Assembly: GCA_965229115.1 (NCBI GenBank)
Contig: CBDDIR010000003.1
Coordinates: forward strand, 2,046,001 to 2,110,000
Direction of reading: 5' to 3'
DNA: 64,000 nucleotides
DNA from: UBA7672 sp965229115
GTDB taxonomy: Bacteria; Pseudomonadota; Alphaproteobacteria; Caulobacterales; Hyphomonadaceae
A program made the position numbers and the translations under genes. Positions 49,288 to 56,581 of the stretch are shown here, piece by piece. Every line of letters begins with the position of its first letter. The stretch's first letter is position 1. The notes below the pieces were generated by a model, which saw nothing but the letters and a program-made list of their open reading frames with translations, did no database searches and had not been told where the DNA came from.

Positions 49288-50337
49288 TCATTGGCCGCCT
49301 GAACCGGCGGGGCGCAGCGTGCGCTGGAGGAAGGCGATGACCTTCGGCCAGGAATCCTGGCGCGCGGCGGCGTCTGCTTCGGGCGAGCCGCCGCTGCGGG
49401 GATCGAGCGGGCGGAGGCCATCGCCGCCGGAGATGCTGTGGCCGGCTTCCGGGTAGATGAGCGCTTCGGTTTCGAGGCCGGCGCGTTGGCGCGTGGCGAC
49501 GATGTTGCGGGCCATGCGCGCGGAATTCCACTGGGCGTCACGCTCGCCTGTGACCAGCAGGAGCGGGCCTTTGTAATTCTCGACGGGGATGCGGGCTTCG
49601 GCTTCCTTGTCGGCGTGATCGGCGCGGCCGTTTTCGTGGATGGCGCGGAGGTCTGCCGTGGGACCGGCGAGCAGGCCGTCGACGAAACCGCGATAGGGCA
49701 TGAAGGGCAGCGGCGTGTTTTGGTAGGAGAAGGACGAGCGCGTGCCTTCGTGTTCGACCATCTCGAGGCCGAAGCCTTCCCACACGAGATCGGAGGGCGT
49801 GTAGGCGACGACCGACGTGATGAAGGGATAGCGGCTGGCGGCGCTGAGCGCGAACTCTGAACCCTTCGATCCGCCGAAGATGCCGAAGCGGTTGATGTCT
49901 GCGCCGGGGATGCGCTTCAGGGCGTCGCGGAGTTTGGCGATGTTCTCGAGGCGGATGTCGATGAAGCTGCCGGGGATTTCGGGCAGTTGCGGCGGCGGGG
50001 CGGCGTCGCCCCAGTTGGGTGAGTAGTACGGGAAGCTGACGGCAGTGTAGCCGAGGCGCGCGAAGATGGGGCCGAAGCGCTTGCCGGCTTCGTCATTGCC
50101 CTCGGCGCCGCCGAGGATGAGGAGGACGGGACGCGCGTCTGTGCCTTCAGTGCGATAGGCCTTGGCGTGCGGGAAGCCGAAGACGTTGGCTTCGGTGACG
50201 GGTGCGCGGGCGACGGGGATGGTGACGGTCTGCGTGGTCTCGCTTGCAGGCGGCGTGGAGGCGCAGCCTGTCGCGAACGCCCCGAACATCAGGGCGATCG
50301 CGCAGGCAAGTCCCCTCACCGGTTGCGACAGAGCCAT
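49288..50337 (-). CDS. Alpha/beta hydrolase lipoprotein of the acyl-CoA thioester hydrolase/BAAT type
   Basis: 349 residues. A lipobox (FGAFATGC) makes it a lipoprotein. The nucleophile is in NRFGIFGGSKGSEFALSA, and DAR/PEAGHSISGG supplies an Asp/His pair. RLGYTAVSFPYY and the segment GIFGGSKGSE are typical of the BAAT/acyl-CoA thioester hydrolase C-terminal family, which handles bile or acyl-CoA thioesters. Being exported, it may act on acyl esters or peptides. It lies 24 nt from the next ACAD gene. Confidence 0.8.
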   Translation of the reverse strand: MALSQPVRGLACAIALMFGAFATGCASTPPASETTQTVTIPVARAPVTEANVFGFPHAKAYRTEGTDARPVLLILGGAEGNDEAGKRFGPIFARLGYTAVSFPYYSPNWGDAAPPPQLPEIPGSFIDIRLENIAKLRDALKRIPGADINRFGIFGGSKGSEFALSAASRYPFITSVVAYTPSDLVWEGFGLEMVEHEGTRSSFSYQNTPLPFMPYRGFVDGLLAGPTADLRAIHENGRADHADKEAEARIPVENYKGPLLLVTGERDAQWNSARMARNIVATRQRAGLETEALIYPEAGHSISGGDGLRPLDPRSGGSPEADAAARQDSWPKVIAFLQRTLRPAGSGGQ

Positions 50338-50361
50338 TGCCGTTCCCCGCAGCTGTCGCCC

Positions 50362-51558
50362 TTAGAGGCCCAGCACCATCTTCGCGATGATGTTGTGCTG
50401 GATCTCGTTCGAGCCGCCGTAGATCGAGGTCTTGCGCATGTTGGCGTACATCGGCGCGGTCAGGTGAGCGTACTCGGGCCCGATCGGATGCTGGTTGTCG
50501 CCGTCCTGCGGGAAGCCGCGGAAGTAAGGCGCGCCATAGACGCCGACCGCCTCCAGCGTGAGCTCGGTGATGCGCTGCTGGATCTCGGTGCCTTTGATTT
50601 TCAGGATCGAGGATTCCGGGCCGGGGCCCTTGCCCTGGGCTTCGCGTGCGAGCGTGCGGAGTTCGGTGTATTCGAGGGCCGACAGGTCGATCTCGAGTTC
50701 GGAGATCTTCTTGGCGAAGTCCGGATTGCGGATAATCGGCTCGCCCTGGTCGAGTTCGACGGATGCGATTTCGCGCAGACGCTCGATGCCCTTCTTGGAG
50801 CGGGCGACGCCGGCGATGCCGGTGCGCTCGTGGGCGAGCAGGTATTTCGCGTAGGTCCAGCCTTCATTCTCTTTGCCGACGAGGTTGGCGACCGGGACTT
50901 TGACGTCGGTGAACCAGGTCTCGTTGACCTCGTGGCCGCCATCCATGGTGATGATCGGACGGACTTCGACGCCGGGCGTCTTCATGTCGACGAGGATGAA
51001 GGAGATGCCTTCCTGCGGTTTCTTGGCAGCAGGGTCGGTGCGGCAGAGGACGAAGATCCAGTCAGCGAAGTGGCCGAGCGTGGTCCAGGTCTTCTGGCCG
51101 TTGATGACGTAATGGTCGCCGACGCGCTCGGCTTTGGTTTTCAGCGAGGCGAGGTCGGAGCCGGCGCCGGGTTCGGAGTAGCCCTGGCACCAGAAGTCCT
51201 TGCCCTCGATGATGCGCGGCAGGTAGTGCGCCTTCTGCTCTTCGGACGCGAAGGCCATCAGCACGGGGGCCAGCATCGACATGCCGAAGGGCGGGATCGG
51301 GAGCGTTTCGGCGCGGGCGCATTCTTCCTGGAAGATGAAGCGCTGGACGGCGGTCCAGCCGGTGCCGCCGTATTTCTTCGGCCAGGCCGGGGCGCCCCAG
51401 CCGCGGGCGAACAGCGTGCGCTGCCAGAGAAGGAAGTCTTCCTTCGAATACTCGTCGCGCGAGAACTTGCCGCGCAGCTCGGCCGGGTAGTCGTTTTCGA
51501 GCCAGGTGCGGACTTCCTGACGGAAGGCGATGTCTTCGGGCGTGAAGCTCAGATCCAT
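50362..51558 (-). CDS. Acyl-CoA dehydrogenase
   Basis: 398 residues. FAD/substrate motifs: FWCQGYSEPGAGSDLASLKTKAERVG; HYVINGQKTWTTLGHFADWIFVLCRT; SIYGGSNEIQHNIIAKMVLGL. Sequence is close in type to the ACAD at 42427-43647 (both use the Trp-Thr-Thr motif and the C-terminal N-E-I-Q). It is a probable medium or branched/steroid side-chain type. Two TTGACG-N3-CGTCAA-type palindromes lie upstream and suggest control by a dimeric repressor. Confidence 0.9.
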   Translation of the reverse strand: MDLSFTPEDIAFRQEVRTWLENDYPAELRGKFSRDEYSKEDFLLWQRTLFARGWGAPAWPKKYGGTGWTAVQRFIFQEECARAETLPIPPFGMSMLAPVLMAFASEEQKAHYLPRIIEGKDFWCQGYSEPGAGSDLASLKTKAERVGDHYVINGQKTWTTLGHFADWIFVLCRTDPAAKKPQEGISFILVDMKTPGVEVRPIITMDGGHEVNETWFTDVKVPVANLVGKENEGWTYAKYLLAHERTGIAGVARSKKGIERLREIASVELDQGEPIIRNPDFAKKISELEIDLSALEYTELRTLAREAQGKGPGPESSILKIKGTEIQQRITELTLEAVGVYGAPYFRGFPQDGDNQHPIGPEYAHLTAPMYANMRKTSIYGGSNEIQHNIIAKMVLGL

Positions 51559-51580
51559 GGTGATCTCCGGGCGGCTTTGG

Positions 51581-51595
51581 TTGACGTAGCGTCAG
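51581..51595. promoter_or_regulatory. Operator candidate 1 of the ACAD promoter
   Basis: TTGACG (51581-51586) and CGTCAG (51590-51595) around TAG; one pair differs from the perfect copy 86 nt downstream. It lies 23 nt from the ACAD start. Confidence 0.5.
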
Positions 51596-51681
51596 GGACG
51601 TTTCGTCATGAATTCTAGATGGCTATGCTCCGGTTTACCTCAGGTACGTCAAGCGTAAAGCCCGACGGACGCGAGGTCGCA

Positions 51682-51696
51682 TTGACGCAACGTCAA
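51682..51696. promoter_or_regulatory. Operator candidate 2 of the ACAD/DUF1289 region
   Basis: TTGACG (51682-51687) and CGTCAA (51691-51696) are perfect inverted repeats around CAA. A further half ACGTCAAG occurs at about 51647. Two copies around one divergent promoter region argue for specific regulation, as seen with regulators of branched-chain or fatty acid degradation; the identity of the regulator is not established. Confidence 0.5.
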
Positions 51697-51735
51697 GCTG
51701 CAAAGCGGCAAGTTTGGCGCTATACGGAGGGCGAC

Positions 51736-51930
51736 ATGCTCCAACCGATCAAAACACCCTGCGTGAAGGTATGCGTCGTCGACGGCGCTAGTGGCAATTG
51801 TCTGGGCTGCGGCCGGACGCTGGGCGAAATCGCGCGCTGGGCGCGATTCACGGATTCGGAGCGGGAAAGCGTGCTGGCCGCCTTGCCCGCCCGGATGGAC
51901 GCCCTGAAAGCGGCCGGAAAACTGGGCTGA
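51736..51930 (+). CDS. DUF1289 protein
   Basis: 64 residues from ATG 51736 with GGAGG 5 nt upstream. Four Cys (C9, C13, C22, C25 in PCVKVCVVDGASGNCLGCG) followed by RTLGEIARWARF define DUF1289, a putative Fe-S or zinc-binding domain of unknown role. It is divergent from the ACAD across the palindromes. Confidence 0.85.
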   Translation: MLQPIKTPCVKVCVVDGASGNCLGCGRTLGEIARWARFTDSERESVLAALPARMDALKAAGKLG

Positions 51931-52004
51931 CGGCCAAAATGCGCAAAAGGAACTGGGGCTGCGGTCTGTTTGTTCTTTGCTAGCTGATTTTCTGCTAGGA
52001 GAAC

Positions 52005-52568
52005 GTGAGAGTGACGTCCCTTGGGGAGTCTTGGTCGGTGCGGAAGGCCCTGTTTCCTGCTCTGGCGCTGTTCGGCGCAGCCGCCCTCGGCCTCGTGGCC
52101 CTGAGGGACACGGTGGACATGCGGGTCGACGCGAAGCCCGCTCTGGCAGAAGAAGCCGCCGTCGAGCCCGAAGCGCTGCCTGTCATTTCCTCGCACCAGA
52201 TCCGCACCGCGTCGCTGCGCAAGGAAGGCGACGGGCATTACTGGGCGACGGCGCGGGTCAACAATCAGCCAGTGAAATTCCTGGTCGATACGGGCGCGAG
52301 TCTTGTGGCGCTGAGCAAGCGCGACGCGCGCCGGCTGGGCATCGACACGGACAATCTTCAACGCAATGCCGAAGTGCGCACCGCCGCCGGCCGCGTGCAG
52401 GCGGCGACCACAGTGCTGGACGCAATCACGATCGACGGCGTGACCGTGAAGAACGTGTCGGCCGTGGTGATCGAGGACGGGCTTGAGCACTCCCTGCTCG
52501 GCATGAGTTTCCTCAACCGCCTCGAAGGCTGGGACGTGACCGCACAAGCGATCATCATCCACGAGTAG
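52005..52568 (+). CDS. Retropepsin-like aspartyl protease (TIGR02281 type)
   Basis: 187 residues from GTG 52005 (AGGAG upstream; a GTG at 52011 is an alternative). One transmembrane helix (ALFPALALFGAAALGLVAL) anchors a single retropepsin domain, with the catalytic FLVDTGASLVALSKRDARRLG and the flap-side GMSFLNRLEGWDV. It matches clan AA proteases of the TIGR02281 group that are common in alphaproteobacteria, and a second, two-domain protein of related type is at 40990. It would dimerise to form the active site. Confidence 0.85.
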   Translation: MRVTSLGESWSVRKALFPALALFGAAALGLVALRDTVDMRVDAKPALAEEAAVEPEALPVISSHQIRTASLRKEGDGHYWATARVNNQPVKFLVDTGASLVALSKRDARRLGIDTDNLQRNAEVRTAAGRVQAATTVLDAITIDGVTVKNVSAVVIEDGLEHSLLGMSFLNRLEGWDVTAQAIIIHE

Positions 52569-52577
52569 CTCTACTCG

Positions 52578-52934
52578 TCAGTAGGTTCCCTCATCCAGTT
52601 TCCTGAGCGTCTCAGCGAGTGCTGCTGGCCGCGTGTTGACCAATCGGCTGACCCGCATTGCCAACTTCGTTCCAGACAGATCATCCGGCGGTGGCAAAGC
52701 GCTATCCATCATGATCGCGTAAGGTCGTTCACCACACCAATGAGATGCTGCCCGTCTGGCCAATTCGCTTTCATCAACAGCCATGCCGTTCCAGAAAATC
52801 TCGTTATTCTCGATCCTCACGGTCACCGGCTCGTGCACGCACGCCTCACTCTTCGCGGAGGTTGGCGGCGGAGCCGAAGGGGCGTTGTCACACGCAACGA
52901 GAGCCAGCAGCAGACTCAACGAAGCTGCTCGCAT
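52578..52934 (-). CDS. Small lipoprotein, ExbD-like C-terminal fold
   Basis: 118 residues. Lipobox LALVAC (Cys 15). The segment VTVRIENNEIFWNGMAVDESELARRAASHW resembles the periplasmic domain of ExbD/TolR-type proteins (a strand, NG turn, D-E-x-EL helix), though those are normally membrane-anchored by a helix. A second Cys pair (C33, HWCGER) may pair. Function unknown. It precedes dusA on the same strand. Confidence 0.6.
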   Translation of the reverse strand: MRAASLSLLLALVACDNAPSAPPPTSAKSEACVHEPVTVRIENNEIFWNGMAVDESELARRAASHWCGERPYAIMMDSALPPPDDLSGTKLAMRVSRLVNTRPAALAETLRKLDEGTY

Positions 52935-52940
52935 GATGAT

Positions 52941-53942
52941 CTACGCTCCCAAAAGCGTATCGGCTCGCGCTACAACAGCTTCAAGCGCTTCATCATAAAT
53001 CGCGATCGCCTGCACGCCGCGAGCGCCGGGGGCCTTCTCCGATAACGTGCGGCGCCATTGGCGGGCGCCGGGGCGGCCGGAGAATAAGCCGAGCATGTGG
53101 CGCGTAACGGAATGGAGGACGGCGCCCTCCTCCAGCCGCGCGAGAACCCACGGACGAAAATCACGCGCGGCCTGATCGGCCGTGCGCGGCGGCGCGTCGT
53201 CGCCAAAGATGCGGCTATCGACGCCGAGCAGCAGATAGGGCTCATGATACGCAGCGCGGCCGAGCATGACGCCATCAACGCGCGGGAGTTCGCGCAGCGC
53301 AGTGTCGAGATCGGCGATGCCGCCATTGAGGATGATCTCGAGGTCGGGATGCGCGCGTTTCAACTCTGCGACGATCTCGTAGTCGAGCGGCGGGATCTCG
53401 CGGTTCTCTTTCGGGCTGAGCCCCTTCAGCCATGCCTTGCGGGCGTGGACGGTGAAGGAGGTTGTGCCGGCCTTCGCCTGCGTCTCGACGAAGGAGAAGA
53501 GACGCTCGCGCGGATCATCATCGTCGACGCCAAGACGGTGCTTGATCGTGACGGGCACGGAGACAGCTTCGCGCATGGCGGAGAGACAGTCGGCGACGAG
53601 GTTGGGCTCGCGCATCAGGCAGGCGCCGAACGCGCCCGACTGAACACGCTCCGACGGGCAGCCGACATTGAGATTGATCTCGATGTATCCGTAGGCCGCG
53701 CCGATACGCGCCGCCTCCGCCAGCTTCTCCGGCTCGGACCCGCCGAGCTGCAGCGCGACAGGCTGCTCGATCGGATCAAACCCCAGCAACCGATCCCGCT
53801 GCCCATGGATCACCGCATCCGCAGTAACCATCTCGGTATAGAGCAAGGCATGCCGCGACAGATGCCGATGGAAAGCCCGGCAATTCCGGTCCGTCCAGTC
53901 CATCATCGGAGCTACAGAGAATTTGCGGGACGGGTTTGTCAT
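52941..53942 (-). CDS. dusA: tRNA-dihydrouridine synthase A
   Basis: 333 residues from ATG 53942 (MTNPSRKFSVAPMMDWTDRNC). DusA signatures: APMMDWTDRNCRAFHRHLSRHALLYTEMVT; EINLNVGCPSERVQSGAFGACLM with the catalytic Cys; IILNGGIADL and GVMLGRAAYHEPYLL of the FMN-binding barrel. It reduces uridine to dihydrouridine in tRNA D-loops with NADPH. It is preceded by a repeat copy whose partner lies 6 kb away; integrases targeting dusA are known in other bacteria. Confidence 0.95.
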   Translation of the reverse strand: MTNPSRKFSVAPMMDWTDRNCRAFHRHLSRHALLYTEMVTADAVIHGQRDRLLGFDPIEQPVALQLGGSEPEKLAEAARIGAAYGYIEINLNVGCPSERVQSGAFGACLMREPNLVADCLSAMREAVSVPVTIKHRLGVDDDDPRERLFSFVETQAKAGTTSFTVHARKAWLKGLSPKENREIPPLDYEIVAELKRAHPDLEIILNGGIADLDTALRELPRVDGVMLGRAAYHEPYLLLGVDSRIFGDDAPPRTADQAARDFRPWVLARLEEGAVLHSVTRHMLGLFSGRPGARQWRRTLSEKAPGARGVQAIAIYDEALEAVVARADTLLGA

Positions 53943-54359
53943 CAAAAATATCGAGGCATCCAAGAACGGGATTATGGATTTATGCCCCGATGCTCTCCCA
54001 AAGTTCCTGTCGTTTTCGCCCGTTTTGGGCCCGCGTGTATCACCAGAGCGCCACCTGCGGATGCCTGAAAATACAGGTGTTGCGAAGGTGGTATATGGCG
54101 ATGGTTAGCAAACGTCCAAGCGGGAAAGTGGCGCGCTCAGGTAAGACGCGAAGGTCGCCGCCTTAGCAAGACCTTTGTCTTGAAGGTGGACGCTGCTCCG
54201 CTGGACTGCCAACGACCTGCGATTGACTTGCGGGATCCCTGACCAGGCATTCCAGCATTGGCGCGACGGCAAAATCAGAACGAGCTTGTCGTTCAAACGA
54301 TCTCTGCGAAGATCGAAAACGTTGAATCCGTCGCAATCCTTGCTGAGTCTGCCACGCAT
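53943..54359. other. Intergenic region upstream of dusA with repeat copy A
   Basis: 417 nt with no gene. It includes the 49-nt repeat copy A (53998-54046). The remaining sequence, with frames such as LRMPENTGVAKVVYGD, looks like decayed coding or attachment-site DNA. Promoters for dusA and for the acylase gene probably lie here, but no clear -35/-10 pair was found. Confidence 0.5.
53998..54046 (+). repeat. Degenerate direct repeat, copy A
   Basis: 49 nt that matches copy B (60100-60148) at 37 of 49 positions with no gap. In one frame it reads PKVPVVFARFGPACITR, against SKVLAVVARFLSACVTS in copy B. Shared core: TCGCCCGTTT followed by GCGTGT and TCACCAG. Confidence 0.5.
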
Positions 54360-56543
54360 ATGCCGATGAAATCGATGTCACGCCTGCTGGGCCTGGTTCT
54401 TCCGGTTGTGATGACATCATGCGTCACAGCGCCAATGCCGGAGTCTGCACGCTTCGAGGATTTCGCTTCGCGCGTCAGCATCACCCGTGACGATTGGGGC
54501 ATCGCCCATGTTCGCGGCAAGACGGATGCGGATGCGGTGTTCGGTATGATCTACGCGCAGGCCGAGGACGACTTCAATCGCATCGAGACGAACTACCTGA
54601 CCAATCTGGGCCGGCTGGCGGAAGCCGATGGCGAGACAGCCATCTGGAGCGATCTGCGCCAGCGCCTGTTCATTGATCCGGATGATCTCAAGCGTCGGTA
54701 CGCATCCAGCCCTGCGAACCTGAAGAAGCTGATGAATGCGTGGGCGGACGGTCTCAACTACTATCTGCTGACACATCCGCAGACGCGCCCGAAAGTTATC
54801 ACAAAGTTCGAGCCCTGGATGACGCTCGCCTTTTCGGAAGGCAGCATCGGTGGCGATATTTCATCTATCTCGATCCAGGGGCTCAAAGAGTTCTATGGAG
54901 CAGCGCCGCCTCAGCAGACCGCCCAACTCGACCATCCGTTGTTCGAGGAACCGCGCGGTTCGAACGGGATCGCGCTTGCTCCGTCCATTACGCGCGATGG
55001 CCATGCGCTTCTGCTGATAAATCCGCACACGTCTTTCTACTTCCGCTCCGAACTGCAGATGACGAGCGAGGAAGGCCTCAATGCCTATGGCGCTGCGACG
55101 TGGGGCCAGTTCTTCATCTACCAGGGCTTCAACGAGCATGCGGGGTGGATGCACACGACATCGACGGTGGACGCGGTGGATGAGTTCGCCGAGACCATTG
55201 TCGAGCGCGATGGGCAAACCTTCTATCGTTATGGGACAGAGACGCGACCGGTCGAGAGCCACACGCTCACCCTGCACTATCGCACGGCAGAGGGCGGCCT
55301 TGCCGAGCGCACATTCGATGTTCGACGCACGCATCATGGTCCGATTGTCCGCAAGGAGGCCGGTAAATGGATCGCGACGGCGCTGATGCACAAGCCGGTC
55401 GAAGCGCTGACGCAATCGTTTGAGCGCACGAAGGCGGTTGATCTCGCGTCCTTCCAGAAGATATCGCGCCTTGCTGCCAACTCCTCAAACAACACGCTGT
55501 TTGCTGACACCAAGGGGAATGTAGCCCTGCTGCTTCCGCAGTTTCTGCCGAAGCGGGATGATCGTTTCGACTACACGCGACCCGTGGATGGATCCGATCC
55601 TGCCACGGAATGGAAGGGAGAGACGCCGATGGATGGGCTTCCATCGGTTAGTAACCCGAGGAATGGTTGGGTCTATAACAGCAATGACGGGCCATGGTGG
55701 GCGGCGGGCCCGGACAGCCCGGCGCGGTCTGCCTTCCCGCGTTATACGGATACGCTTGGCGCCAACGCACGCACGCCTCATGCGCTGCGGGTTCTTGATG
55801 GGCATACGGGCTTCACGCTTCAGGGCCTGCTTGATGCGGCTTACGATCCCTACCTGCCCGCGTTTGCTTCTCTGATCCCTGAGCTGATCGCTGCCTATGA
55901 CGCGCTTCCCGCGACGGACGCTGCGCGGATGAAACTCTCCGATCCGGTTGCGGCATTGCGCAGCTGGGATTTCAAATGGTCTGCGGCATCCGTGCCTACA
56001 GCTGTTGCTGTTCACTGGGGCGAGGCCGCGTGGAGCAAGCTCTCAGCCGATGCCCGAGCGCGACGGATTTCGGTGGAGGATGCGATCAGGGCTTCGACGC
56101 CTGCGCAGAAACTGGCAGCACTCGAAGAAGCAACTGACGGGCTCAAGCGGGACTTCGGCCGATGGGACGTGCCGTGGGGCGAGATCAACCGGTTCCAGAG
56201 ACTGAGCAGCGCTATCACCGCAACATTCGATGACGCCCAGGCCAGTGTCCCGGTGCCTTTCACGTCTGCGCAGTGGGGGTCTCTGGCGTCCTATGGCGCC
56301 CAGCGATCGGCAAACACGAAGAAGCGCTATGGGACCAACGGGAACAGCTTTGTCGCCGTTGTTGAGTTCGGGCCCCGGGTGAGCGCCCGCGCAGTCAGCG
56401 CTGGTGGCGAGAATGGGGATCCGGCGTCTCCGCACTTCGACGACCAGATCGAACGTTATGCGGCTGGCGATCTTCGGAAGGTTTACTTCTATCCGGATGA
56501 GCTGGCTGGCCACACCGCACGGACGTACAAGCCGGGGCAGTAA
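54360..56543 (+). CDS. Penicillin acylase-family (S45) lipoprotein
   Basis: 727 residues from ATG 54360; ATG 54366 and 54375 are alternatives and no ribosome site decides. A lipobox (VVMTSC) gives an exported lipoprotein. The alpha subunit holds VSITRDDWGIAHVRGKTDADAVFGMIYAQAEDDFNRIE; the N-terminal nucleophile Ser of the beta subunit is S201 in EEPRGSNGIALA. These are typical of Ntn-hydrolase acylases that cleave amides such as penicillin, other beta-lactams, aminoglycosides or acyl-homoserine lactones. The true substrate is unknown. It begins a three-gene block bracketed by repeats. Confidence 0.85.
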   Translation: MPMKSMSRLLGLVLPVVMTSCVTAPMPESARFEDFASRVSITRDDWGIAHVRGKTDADAVFGMIYAQAEDDFNRIETNYLTNLGRLAEADGETAIWSDLRQRLFIDPDDLKRRYASSPANLKKLMNAWADGLNYYLLTHPQTRPKVITKFEPWMTLAFSEGSIGGDISSISIQGLKEFYGAAPPQQTAQLDHPLFEEPRGSNGIALAPSITRDGHALLLINPHTSFYFRSELQMTSEEGLNAYGAATWGQFFIYQGFNEHAGWMHTTSTVDAVDEFAETIVERDGQTFYRYGTETRPVESHTLTLHYRTAEGGLAERTFDVRRTHHGPIVRKEAGKWIATALMHKPVEALTQSFERTKAVDLASFQKISRLAANSSNNTLFADTKGNVALLLPQFLPKRDDRFDYTRPVDGSDPATEWKGETPMDGLPSVSNPRNGWVYNSNDGPWWAAGPDSPARSAFPRYTDTLGANARTPHALRVLDGHTGFTLQGLLDAAYDPYLPAFASLIPELIAAYDALPATDAARMKLSDPVAALRSWDFKWSAASVPTAVAVHWGEAAWSKLSADARARRISVEDAIRASTPAQKLAALEEATDGLKRDFGRWDVPWGEINRFQRLSSAITATFDDAQASVPVPFTSAQWGSLASYGAQRSANTKKRYGTNGNSFVAVVEFGPRVSARAVSAGGENGDPASPHFDDQIERYAAGDLRKVYFYPDELAGHTARTYKPGQ

Positions 56544-56581
56544 CGCCGTTCTTTCGGAACGACGGGTGAAGGGGTGGGTTC

